Shown one piece after another: positions 25,313 to 32,854 of a stretch of DNA of 64,000 bases; within the stretch, counting starts at the first letter, position 1, and the number at the start of each line of letters is the position of its first letter. A model generated the notes under the pieces. The model did no database searches, was not told the origin of the DNA, and saw only the letters and a program-made list of their open reading frames with translations. This DNA is from Tropicimonas isoalkanivorans (GTDB taxonomy: Bacteria; Pseudomonadota; Alphaproteobacteria; Rhodobacterales; Rhodobacteraceae), in assembly GCF_900112335.1 (NCBI RefSeq), contig NZ_FOLG01000001.1, positions 124,001 to 188,000 of the forward strand, written 5' to 3'. Made by a program: the position numbers and the translations under genes.

Positions 25313-26566
25313 TTACTTCTGCGGGTCGTACCAGCTCGAAAGACCGTCTTGCAGCTTCTGGGCCAGCTCTTCCGGGGTCGAGGTGCCCTTGATCGCGGCG
25401 GCGGACGCGCCCCAGGTCTCGTTCTCCAGGTTCGGAGTGCCGCGCGACAGGATCTGGTAGGTCGAGCGGATCGTCGAGTTGCAGGACTGACGCCAGCTCA
25501 CGAATTCCTGTGCCAGCGGATCGGACATCTCGACGTCGAAGCTCGCCAGCGAGAAAAACCCGGGCAGCGCGTTGGAATAGATCGTCGCGAACTCTTCCGA
25601 GCCGACCCACTCCAGGAAGGCCTTCGCCTCCTCCGGGTGTTCCGTCGCGGCGTTCATGCCCATCGCGATGTCGGTGTGGTCGGAGATATAGCACTCGTCG
25701 CCTTCTGCCGGAACCGGCGGCGGGAACGCGCCCATCTCGAAGTCGGCCTGCTGGTTGAATCCGGAGATCTCCCAGGACCCGGCCGGATAGATCGCCGCCC
25801 GTCCCAGCGTGAACAGGTTCTGGCTGTCCGGATAGGTCTGCGCCTCGTACCCGTTGCCGAGGTATGGCGCCCACTTGGCCAGTTCACGGAACGGAGCAAC
25901 CCACTGCTCGTCGGTCAGCTTCTGCTCGCCCGCGATCAGGGCCTGCCGCCCCTCCTCGCCCTTCCAGTAGTTCGGGCCGATGTTCTGATAGCCCATCGTG
26001 GCCGCTTCCCACTGGTCGTTGGTGCCCATCGCCATGGGAATATAGCTGCCATCCTCCTGGATCTTGTCGAGCACGGCATAAAACTCGTCCGTGGTCTTCG
26101 GCGGCTCGATCCCCAGTTCGTTGAAGGCGTCCTTGTTGTAGATGAATCCGTGAATGACGCTGGCAATCGGCACGCAGAACGTGGCCGAGCCGTCGTCGGT
26201 CTGCCAGGCGGACTTGGCGACGTCCGCGAAGCTGTCCATCGCGTCGAGGTCCGACAGGTCAGCCAGCTTGTCGCCCTCGTAAAGTGCGAGCGATGCGTCG
26301 AACGGTCGGCAGGTGATGAGGTCGCCCGCCGAACCGGCGTCGAGTTTGGAGTTCAGCACCGCGTTGTACTCCGCCGGGGCGGAGGGCGAAAACTTGATCT
26401 TGATCCCGGGGTGACTGGCTTCGAACGCCGGGATGATCTGGTCCTGCCACAGGGTCAGGTCATCGTTGCGCCAGCTTTCGATGGTCAGCGTGACATCCTG
26501 GGCGAGCGCTCCCTGCGCGAGAAGCGTTGTGGAGAGCAGCGTCGCTGCGGTCAGTGTCTTCTTCAT
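25313..26566 (-). CDS. Sugar ABC transporter substrate-binding protein
   Basis: A 417-residue periplasmic binding protein of the MalE/UgpB class (family 1 extracellular solute-binding). A Sec signal peptide ends at about GALAQ (residue 23), and the mature part starts DVTLTIESWRNDD. The internal layout, including the GRAAIYPAGSWEIS segment, fits sugar-binding proteins. The ATG at 26566 has a GGAGGA site. It lies 44 bases downstream of murQ on the same strand, which ties uptake to MurNAc/GlcNAc catabolism; the actual ligand is inferred from that context. Confidence 0.92.
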   Translation of the reverse strand: MKKTLTAATLLSTTLLAQGALAQDVTLTIESWRNDDLTLWQDQIIPAFEASHPGIKIKFSPSAPAEYNAVLNSKLDAGSAGDLITCRPFDASLALYEGDKLADLSDLDAMDSFADVAKSAWQTDDGSATFCVPIASVIHGFIYNKDAFNELGIEPPKTTDEFYAVLDKIQEDGSYIPMAMGTNDQWEAATMGYQNIGPNYWKGEEGRQALIAGEQKLTDEQWVAPFRELAKWAPYLGNGYEAQTYPDSQNLFTLGRAAIYPAGSWEISGFNQQADFEMGAFPPPVPAEGDECYISDHTDIAMGMNAATEHPEEAKAFLEWVGSEEFATIYSNALPGFFSLASFDVEMSDPLAQEFVSWRQSCNSTIRSTYQILSRGTPNLENETWGASAAAIKGTSTPEELAQKLQDGLSSWYDPQK

Positions 26567-26610
26567 TGTCGTCCTCCTGTTGGAATTCCGGCGATACATT
26601 TTCGTCGCCG

Positions 26611-27495
26611 TCAGATGCGCGCCAGCGCGGCGCGCAGGTTTCCCTGCACTTCGGCAAGTATCTCTTCCGCGGCCTCCAGCGTCACCCCGGAAACCGCGAT
26701 CAGCACGGCGGGCTTCACCCGCCCGCCCGCTGTTTCGAGAGCGGCCTCCGCGCGCTCGGGCGGGCAGTCGGCGATCGTCGCAACCATTCGGGCGGCGCGG
26801 CCGCGCAGCTTCGTGTTGTCGGCCACCAAATTGACCATCATCCCATCGTAGACGTGCCCGAGTTCCACCGCCATCAGCGTCGAAAGCATGTTCAGCGCGA
26901 TTTTCTGGGCGGTGCCGGCTCCCATCCGCGTCGAGCCTGCGATAACCTCGGGCGGGGTGGCGAGCAGGATCGGGTGGTCTGCCATCTCCAAAAGTGGTGT
27001 GCCCGGATTGTTGGCAATGCCGATGAGCGTGGCGCCCATGGACCGGGCAGCCTCGCCCGCCGCGAGGGCATAAGGCGTGGTCCCGCTGGCCGAGAGGGCA
27101 ATCACGCAATCCGCCGCTGTCAGGTCGGCCAAGTCGCCGGACAGGCCGCTCGTGTCGTCCTCGACGTTTCCCGGCATTTCGGAGCCGGTCGGGATGCCGC
27201 CGGCCATCAGGATGCGGACCTGCTGCGGATTGATCGAGAAGGTTCCGCCGAGTTCCAGCGCATCGGCCACCGCCATCAACCCGGACGACCCCGCTGCGGC
27301 GTAGACAAGCCGCCCACCCGCGCCAATTGCCCGCGCCATTGCCCGGGCGCCATCACAGATCGCCTCCGACGCCGCCGCCACGCTCTGGGCGGCCTCGGCC
27401 TGGGCATCGGCCAATACGCGCGCGGCGTTGGAAAGCGGCCCGGAATCGAGCCCGCGAGCGTCGTCGTGCAGCATCTCGGTTTTCGGCAGAATCAT
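26611..27495 (-). CDS. murQ: N-acetylmuramic acid 6-phosphate etherase
   Basis: A 294-residue SIS-domain enzyme that removes the D-lactyl ether from MurNAc-6-phosphate, giving GlcNAc-6-phosphate and lactate. Family motifs seen: AAGSSGLMAVADA near residue 65, TYGT-like region replaced by GTFSINPQQVR, LSASGTTPYA, IANNPGTP, and GSTRMGAGTAQKIALNM, which is the MurQ signature. The ATG at 27495 follows GAGGGG. It is the first gene of the leftward transport operon and is divergent from the kinase gene, with shared operator-like elements between. It is slightly shorter than E. coli MurQ (298), within normal range. Confidence 0.93.
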   Translation of the reverse strand: MILPKTEMLHDDARGLDSGPLSNAARVLADAQAEAAQSVAAASEAICDGARAMARAIGAGGRLVYAAAGSSGLMAVADALELGGTFSINPQQVRILMAGGIPTGSEMPGNVEDDTSGLSGDLADLTAADCVIALSASGTTPYALAAGEAARSMGATLIGIANNPGTPLLEMADHPILLATPPEVIAGSTRMGAGTAQKIALNMLSTLMAVELGHVYDGMMVNLVADNTKLRGRAARMVATIADCPPERAEAALETAGGRVKPAVLIAVSGVTLEAAEEILAEVQGNLRAALARI

Positions 27496-27520
27496 GCGAA
27501 TCCCCTCGGTTCGGATTATC

Positions 27521-27540
27521 ATACCTTTATAATACCATTT
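27521..27540 (-). promoter_or_regulatory. Candidate GntR operator, murQ side
   Basis: On the minus strand this reads AAATGGTATTATAAAGGTAT and matches 18 of 20 bases of the copy at 27638-27657 in opposite orientation. It sits about 25 bases before the murQ start and contains a TATTAT/TATAAA segment that could serve as a -10 region. Confidence 0.55.
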
Positions 27541-27637
27541 GTCTACTGCGGCGCCTATTGGTTCAAAACTTTCCTGAAATTCGCGAGGACACAGCCCTGA
27601 TGGGCCATTTGGAATGACAAAGGTCTTTTAGTTCGCT

Positions 27638-27657
27638 AAATGGTATTATATAGGTTT
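27638..27657 (+). promoter_or_regulatory. Candidate GntR operator, kinase side
   Basis: AAATGGTATTATATAGGTTT, the inverted partner of the element at 27521-27540. It ends four bases before the kinase ATG, so a bound repressor would block initiation. The GntR gene lies two genes downstream in the same transcript, consistent with autoregulation. Confidence 0.55.
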
Positions 27658-27660
27658 CAC

Positions 27661-28542
27661 ATGAGATTTGACCCGGATACTGCCGTGCTGGCCGCCGATG
27701 GCGGTGGAACGACCTGCCGCCTGGCCCTGAAGTCGGGCGATGCCGTGCAAGCGGTCACTCTGGGGTCTGCCAACGTGTCCACCGATATCGCGCGAGCTGC
27801 GGAGACGATCCGAGCGGGCCTCGATCAGCTTGCCCATGAGGCCGGGGTGGACCACGCCACCCTGTGCGCCCTGCCCGCCTATCTCGGCCTCGCCGGCGTG
27901 ATCGGATCGGAAGACGCGGAGGGTCTCGCCCACAGATTGCCGCTCCGCCGGGTCCGGATCGAGGACGACCGCTGCGCGGCCGTTCGGGGTGCGCTCGGTG
28001 CCGGGGACGGCACGATTGCGGGGCTCGGAACCGGCTCGTTCTTCGGCCGGCAGACGGACGGCGCGATCCGGCTCGTCGGCGGCTGGGGCTCGCGGCTGGG
28101 GGACGAAGCGTCGGGCTTCTGGATCGGGCGCGAGGCGCTGGCGCGAACTCTGGACGTGACCGACGGACTGCGCCCACAGACCGGCCTGTCGGATGCCATT
28201 CTCACCCGGTTCGGCGGCACCCCCCGCGGCATCGTCGCTTTCAGCATCGCCGCGACGCCGGGAGACATTGCGGCCCTTGCGCCTCTGGTGGCCGACACCG
28301 CCGCGAACGGCGATCCGCTTGGCATCGAGATCCTCGACGCTGGTGTGGCCTACATCCGGCGCATCCTGAACGCGATCGGCTGGCGCAAGGGCGAGCCGAT
28401 CTGCTTGCTTGGCGGCGCCACCGCGGCCTATCGGGGTCGCCTGCCGGAGGAGATCGTGGCGTCCGTAAAGCCCCCTCGCGGCTCCGCACTGGACGGCGCG
28501 CTGGCCCTGGCAGCGGACTTCCGAGAGGAGGCGCGACCGTGA
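27661..28542 (+). CDS. BadF/BcrA-type kinase for GlcNAc/MurNAc
   Basis: A 293-residue sugar kinase of the ASKHA fold. The phosphate-1 loop ADGGGTTCR lies near residues 12-20, and GLGTGSFFG (phosphate 2) and LLGGATAAY (adenosine) follow. This family includes N-acetylglucosamine kinase and MurK, which phosphorylates both MurNAc and GlcNAc. Since MurQ requires MurNAc-6-phosphate and no PTS gene is visible, a MurK-like double role is likely but inferred. I chose the ATG at 27661; one at 27640 would place the operator inside the gene. The stop overlaps the GTG of the GntR gene. Confidence 0.87.
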   Translation: MRFDPDTAVLAADGGGTTCRLALKSGDAVQAVTLGSANVSTDIARAAETIRAGLDQLAHEAGVDHATLCALPAYLGLAGVIGSEDAEGLAHRLPLRRVRIEDDRCAAVRGALGAGDGTIAGLGTGSFFGRQTDGAIRLVGGWGSRLGDEASGFWIGREALARTLDVTDGLRPQTGLSDAILTRFGGTPRGIVAFSIAATPGDIAALAPLVADTAANGDPLGIEILDAGVAYIRRILNAIGWRKGEPICLLGGATAAYRGRLPEEIVASVKPPRGSALDGALALAADFREEARP

Positions 28543-29312
28543 ACGTCACGGAGTTCCTCAAGCCCGGCGACTGGCTCGGCAAGAGCGCGGGGCCGCGCTA
28601 CGTCCAGCTCCGCCGCCGCATCGAACAGGCGGTGGAACAGGGAATCCTGCAGCCGAACAGCTCCCTGCCCCCGGAACGCGAGATCGCTGAGCTGACGGAC
28701 CTGTCGCGGGTGACCGTGCGGAAGGCGATCCATGATCTCGTGGATTCCGGCATCCTGATCCAGCGGCAAGGCTCGGGCACCTTCGTGCGCGACAAGGTCC
28801 AGCGCGTGGAACAGTCCCTGTCACGGCTGACCTCGTTCTCCGACGACATGAAGCGACGCGGGATGGAAACGACCTCCACCTGGCTGGAGCGCGGCGTCGT
28901 CTTGCCCTCCCCCGAGGAGGTCGTGGCCCTGGGGCTGTCGGCCGGCGACTCCGTCGCGCGTCTTTACCGGCTGCGACAGGCCGAAGGGCAGCCGATGGCC
29001 CTGGAACGCGCGGCCCTGCCGCTGGACATCCTGCCGAACCCCCTGCTGGTCACCTCGTCTCTCTACGAGGTTCTGGAAGCTTCCGGCACTTTGCCGGTAC
29101 GCGCGATCCAGCGGATCACCGCGGTAAATCTCGGGCATCGGGAAGCCGAGTTGCTGGGTGTCGAGCCGGGCGCCGCCGGACTCAGCATTAGGCGCACGTC
29201 GTACCTCGAGAACGACCGCGTCGTCGAATTCACGCAATCCACCTATCGCGGAGACGCCTACGACTTCGTGGCGGAACTGCGTCTGGCCAATGTAGAGGAC
29301 CGCCGGCAATGA
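28539..29312 (+). CDS. GntR family (HutC/NagR type) transcriptional regulator
   Basis: A 257-residue repressor. Residues about 20-90 form the winged helix (LRRRIEQAVEQGILQPNSSLPPERE split motif, SRVTVRKAIHDL recognition helix), and the C-terminal half is the UTRA effector domain, which in NagR-type proteins binds amino-sugar phosphates. It starts with GTG overlapping the kinase stop (GTGA) after a GAGGAGG site and ends overlapping the deaminase start (ATGA). The likely operators are the two inverted 20-base elements at 27521 and 27638. Confidence 0.9.
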   Translation: MNVTEFLKPGDWLGKSAGPRYVQLRRRIEQAVEQGILQPNSSLPPEREIAELTDLSRVTVRKAIHDLVDSGILIQRQGSGTFVRDKVQRVEQSLSRLTSFSDDMKRRGMETTSTWLERGVVLPSPEEVVALGLSAGDSVARLYRLRQAEGQPMALERAALPLDILPNPLLVTSSLYEVLEASGTLPVRAIQRITAVNLGHREAELLGVEPGAAGLSIRRTSYLENDRVVEFTQSTYRGDAYDFVAELRLANVEDRRQ

Positions 29313-30334
29313 CGAGGAAAACGCTGATGCGCGCGGAGGTGGAGGAGATCCCCGCCGCCGTCGACCGCCTGCTCCATGCCGGCGAAGCCACTGTGCGCGA
29401 GATCGCGCAGCAGGCCAATGCGCTCGATCCGGGGGTGCTGGTCACGGTCGCACGCGGCTCGTCCGACCACGCCTGTACGTATCTGAAATACGCCAGTGAG
29501 ATCCTGCTCGGGCTGCCGACGGCCTCAGTCGGCCCGTCAGTCGCGTCGATCTACGGCGCGCGACTGAAGCTGAAGAACGCGCTTTGCCTTGCGGTCTCCC
29601 AGTCCGGCAAGAGCCCCGATATCGTCGAAATGACCCGGTCGGCAAGGGATGGCGGCGCCTTTGCCATCGCGGTGACCAACGACACGGCGTCGCCGCTGGC
29701 TCAGGCCGCGAATGCCACGCTCGATATTCAGGCTGGCCCGGAGCTCAGCGTGGCCGCCACAAAGACTTTCGTGACGTCCGCCGTCGCAGGGCTCTGGCTG
29801 ATTGCCAGCATGAAACGGGACGACGCTCTCCTCGCGGCGATCCGTGCACTGCCCGCCGACCTGGAGCGCGCTGTCGCGACCGACTGGTCGCCCGTGACCG
29901 CTGCAATCGGCGACAGGTCGATCTACACCCTTGGCCGCGGTCCGGGCTGGGCGATGTCCAACGAGGCGGCACTGAAATTCAAGGAAACCTGCCAGCTCCA
30001 TGCCGAAAGCTTCTCCTCGGCCGAGGTGATGCATGGCCCGGTCTCCATCGTCGACCGCGGCTTTCCGGTGATCGCCTTCGCCGCCGCCGACGCCGCAGAA
30101 CAGGCCGTGTCGGAGGTGGCGGATGCCCTCGCCGCCAAGGGGGCAAACGTCTTCGTCACGTCCCACAAGGCGCAGAATGCGACCGTTATCGAACACGTGC
30201 GCACCGGTCATTGGCTGACCGACCCGGTCGCCTTGATCGTGTCGTTCTACGCGATGGTCGAAAAGGTCGCCGAAATGCGGGGGATCAACCCGGACATGCC
30301 GCGACATCTCAACAAGGTCACCGAAACGCTATGA
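29309..30334 (+). CDS. SIS-domain glucosamine-6-phosphate deaminase (NagB-II type)
   Basis: A 341-residue protein with two SIS domains, equal to the isomerase half of glucosamine-fructose-6-phosphate aminotransferase without the glutaminase domain. Motifs ARGSSDHA (about 48-55), VSQSGKSPD, SVAATKTFV and KFKETCQLHAES with EVMHGP are characteristic. NagB-II enzymes convert glucosamine-6-phosphate to fructose-6-phosphate and ammonia, which is the step needed after NagA, encoded by the next gene with an ATGA overlap. A frame of AgaS type is an alternative, but the GlcNAc context favours NagB-II. Confidence 0.88.
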   Translation: MTRKTLMRAEVEEIPAAVDRLLHAGEATVREIAQQANALDPGVLVTVARGSSDHACTYLKYASEILLGLPTASVGPSVASIYGARLKLKNALCLAVSQSGKSPDIVEMTRSARDGGAFAIAVTNDTASPLAQAANATLDIQAGPELSVAATKTFVTSAVAGLWLIASMKRDDALLAAIRALPADLERAVATDWSPVTAAIGDRSIYTLGRGPGWAMSNEAALKFKETCQLHAESFSSAEVMHGPVSIVDRGFPVIAFAAADAAEQAVSEVADALAAKGANVFVTSHKAQNATVIEHVRTGHWLTDPVALIVSFYAMVEKVAEMRGINPDMPRHLNKVTETL

Positions 30335-31479
30335 CAGACGCTCGTACGCTCTACCGCGGCGGTCCGATCTTCGACGGCGACCGGCTGCTCGAGGATTCCG
30401 TGTTGGTTCTGGAGGACGGGCACGTCGCCGATATTCTCCCGGAAGCGGAGGCGCCCGACGGGACGGTTGCGGACCTTGAGGGCGACATCCTCAGCCCCGG
30501 ATACGTGGATCTGCAGGTCAACGGCGGCGGCGGTGTGATGTTCAACGACGACCAGTCGGTGAGCGCCCTGCGACGGATGGCCGAAGCCCATGCCAGCCTC
30601 GGGGCCACGACTATATTTCCGACGCTCATCACGGACACACCCGACCGGACCCTTGCTGCCATTGCGGGCGTGGAGGCCGCAGTCGCCGAGGGTGTGGAGG
30701 GCATCGGGGGCCTGCACCTGGAAGGGCCGCACCTGTCGCTGGCCCGAAAGGGGGCGCATGATCCAAGCCTGATCCGCTCGATGACCGACCGCGACCTTGA
30801 TATCCTGTGCGACGCCGCCCGTCGCCTACCGGCGCTCATGGTCACGGTGGCGCCGGAAAATGCGACCGAAGATCAGGTTCGCACCCTGGCGGAGGCCGGG
30901 GCCATCGTCTCGCTCGGGCATTCCGATACGGACTTCGACACGGCCCGCCGGTACGCGGCGGCAGGCGCGCGTTGTGTCACGCACCTGTTCAATGCGATGA
31001 GCCAATTGGGGCACCGCACGCCGGGTCTTGCCGGCGCAGCCCTGGCGGACGGTGGGCTCGACTGCGGCCTGATCGCAGACGGCATCCACGTCCACCCCGC
31101 GGCGATGCGCACCGCCATAGCGGCAAAGTCCGGACCCGGGCAAATCTTCCTGGTCAGCGACTCCATGGCGCCCGCCGGGACGGACGACCGGAGCTTCACC
31201 CTCAACGGCCGGACGATCGAACGGGCGGATGGGCGACTTTTGCTGGCGGACGGAACGCTCGCAGGCGCCGACCTCGACCTGACCACCGCGGTCAATGTTC
31301 TGGTGGAGAAGGTCGGCCTCGACCTCACGCAGGCGCTTTGCATGGCGACTTCCGTTCCCGCCGGCGTCGGGCGACAGCGCCCTGGTGTGGGAAGGCTCGT
31401 CTCCGGTGCCGCGTGTCCGCTGATCCGGCTCCGGCGGGGTGCCGCCGGCCTCTCCCTTGTCGGCACGCTTCTCCCGTGA
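30331..31479 (+). CDS. nagA: N-acetylglucosamine-6-phosphate deacetylase
   Basis: A 382-residue amidohydrolase that removes acetate from GlcNAc-6-phosphate. The metal-binding set matches E. coli NagA: LHLEGPH (Glu), SLGHSD (His), THLFNAM (His) and the catalytic Asp in LVSDSMAPAG; the first-metal HxH is replaced by QVN in DLQVNGGGG, as is usual in NagA. It is the last gene of the kinase-GntR-deaminase-NagA operon, with an ATGA overlap at its start and a hairpin eight bases after its stop. Confidence 0.93.
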   Translation: MTDARTLYRGGPIFDGDRLLEDSVLVLEDGHVADILPEAEAPDGTVADLEGDILSPGYVDLQVNGGGGVMFNDDQSVSALRRMAEAHASLGATTIFPTLITDTPDRTLAAIAGVEAAVAEGVEGIGGLHLEGPHLSLARKGAHDPSLIRSMTDRDLDILCDAARRLPALMVTVAPENATEDQVRTLAEAGAIVSLGHSDTDFDTARRYAAAGARCVTHLFNAMSQLGHRTPGLAGAALADGGLDCGLIADGIHVHPAAMRTAIAAKSGPGQIFLVSDSMAPAGTDDRSFTLNGRTIERADGRLLLADGTLAGADLDLTTAVNVLVEKVGLDLTQALCMATSVPAGVGRQRPGVGRLVSGAACPLIRLRRGAAGLSLVGTLLP

Positions 31480-31486
31480 TGCGCAT

Positions 31487-31518
31487 GATCGGGCGGCGGT
31501 CTTACCCCCGCCCGATCG
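31487..31518. terminator. Hairpin between convergent nagA and cytochrome c genes
   Basis: Arms GATCGGGCGG (31487-31496) and CCGCCCGATC (31509-31518) form a perfect 10-bp stem with a 12-base loop. It lies between the stops of two convergent genes. There is no U-run on either side, so it may act with Rho. Confidence 0.5.
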
Positions 31519-31527
31519 CGATTGGGA

Positions 31528-31947
31528 TCATTCTTCCTGGATGGTCGACAGGTACTCGATCAGAGCCAGAACCCGCAGCTTCGAGTAGGCGGCGCTGTCC
31601 TCGATGAAGTCGGGATCGCGCTCGGCGCGTTGCCTGTAGCGGAGCCCCCATGCGGGCATGTCCCGCGTTCCGTGCGGTCCGACCTCGGGGCCGCCCTCGA
31701 TGGTCTGGAAGACCTTCGTCACCGGAAAAACGCCCTCATTGTCGGCTTGAAGTTTGGTCAGATCCGGCAGGGCCGTGTTGAGATAGGCCGCGATGGACCC
31801 TTCCCCCTTGCCGTCCGGCCCGTGGCAGGCGGCGCAGCTGTTCACGAACTCGAACCGGCCAAGGCTTTCGGTCATTGTTTCGGCTTGTGCCGAGACCACC
31901 CACACCCCTGCCCCCACGAGCATCATCGTTTGAAGAATGGATTTCAT
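31528..31947 (-). CDS. Small periplasmic cytochrome c
   Basis: A 139-residue class I c-type cytochrome. A signal peptide runs to about residue 22 (VVSAQA), the heme attachment site is C38-A-A-C41-H42, and the likely axial methionine is M97 in RDMPAW. The region GPDGKGEG after the heme motif is typical. It would carry electrons in the periplasm. The ATG at 31947 has a GAGGGGAG site; a longer frame upstream lacks a signal sequence. Partners are not encoded nearby; the peroxiredoxin gene lies 177 bases upstream on the same strand. Confidence 0.85.
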   Translation of the reverse strand: MKSILQTMMLVGAGVWVVSAQAETMTESLGRFEFVNSCAACHGPDGKGEGSIAAYLNTALPDLTKLQADNEGVFPVTKVFQTIEGGPEVGPHGTRDMPAWGLRYRQRAERDPDFIEDSAAYSKLRVLALIEYLSTIQEE

Positions 31948-32124
31948 GGCTTCGTTCTCCCCTCGCAACCCGTGCAAGCCAGCCGCGAAATCCTTCTTGG
32001 TGAGGACGTGCGACCAGCCCCGTCGCCATGCCAATTCCCGGTGACAGTATACACCGAATCCGCGCCCGTGTCGCGGGGCTGGCCGCCGCGGGGCGCGTGC
32101 AAAGCGGCCTTCGCCGCATGGGGA

Positions 32125-32652
32125 TCAGGTGGATTTCAAGTAGTCCAGAATCGTCGGGGCGCCCGACACGTTCACCGGAACGCCGGGCGGGTTGTCACGC
32201 ATCCCGGCCTCGGCGAAAATCTTGCGGATTTTTCGATCCTCCACGACCATGGAATACCGCCAGCTTCGGCTCCCCATCCCTTGATCCGTGCGCGCGACCA
32301 GCATGCCCATGCCGCGCGTGAAGTCGCCATTGCCATCGGGCAACATGGAGACCTTGCCAGCGCCGAGCAGGCGCGCCCATTGGAACATGACAAACGCGTC
32401 GTTGACCGCGAGGCAGATCACCTCGTCCACCCCAAGGGACAGGAATTCACCGTGCAGCGCTTCGTAGCCGGGCAGATGGGTTTCCGAGCACGCCGGTGTA
32501 AAGGCGCCCGGCACAGCGAACAGCACGATGCGCCGGTTGGCGAATATGGTGCCGGAGGACAGGTCCCGCCACTCGAACGGGTTCGCCCCGCCGAGCGCGT
32601 CGTTTCTGACCCGCGTGTGGAAGACCGTTTCGGGAACGTGGGACGGATGCAT
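32125..32652 (-). CDS. Peroxiredoxin, Prx5/hybrid type
   Basis: A 175-residue thiol peroxidase that reduces hydrogen peroxide and organic peroxides. The peroxidatic motif PGAFTPACS places the active cysteine at C55, and the conserved arginine region GMGSRSWRYS is present. No second conserved cysteine in the usual C-terminal place is seen, which fits the 1-Cys/glutaredoxin-dependent members. The ATG at 32652 has a GAGGAAG site. It lies 40 bases downstream of a tiny membrane-protein gene on the same strand. Confidence 0.88.
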   Translation of the reverse strand: MHPSHVPETVFHTRVRNDALGGANPFEWRDLSSGTIFANRRIVLFAVPGAFTPACSETHLPGYEALHGEFLSLGVDEVICLAVNDAFVMFQWARLLGAGKVSMLPDGNGDFTRGMGMLVARTDQGMGSRSWRYSMVVEDRKIRKIFAEAGMRDNPPGVPVNVSGAPTILDYLKST

Positions 32653-32692
32653 GGGGCGTCTCTTCCTCTCGGGCGGCACCAGGGGTCGGCGC

Positions 32693-32854
32693 TCAGTCCC
32701 CCGAGTTGCCGGTGGATGTCAGAAAATCGTAGGCGACCAGCCCGACGGTCAGCAGGGCGACGAGGATCAGGTCGGGACTGGGGATCTTGACGACCAAAAT
32801 CCCGATGAACCCCGCGAGCGTGAGGAAGGCGATCAGGGCAAGCAAGCGTTTCAT
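32693..32854 (-). CDS. 53-residue membrane protein overlapping the amidase stop
   Basis: A very short gene: the product begins MKRLLALIAFLTLAGFIGIL and has two hydrophobic helices (about 4-22 and 29-45) separated by a KIPSPD turn, ending in a polar tail. Its ATG overlaps the amidase TGA (ATGA), with a GGGAG site eight bases upstream, so it is translationally coupled to the amidase and TRAP operon. No family known to me. It could be a small subunit or modulator of the TRAP transporter, by position only. Confidence 0.68.
   Translation of the reverse strand: MKRLLALIAFLTLAGFIGILVVKIPSPDLILVALLTVGLVAYDFLTSTGNSGD

Noticed and set aside
23481-25874. Open frame continuing upstream of the Gfo/Idh gene through both permease genes
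   Set aside because: The permeases in another frame have clear membrane segments and EAA loops; the extension has no family-like sequence and the ATG at 23480 fits the Gfo/Idh N-terminus.
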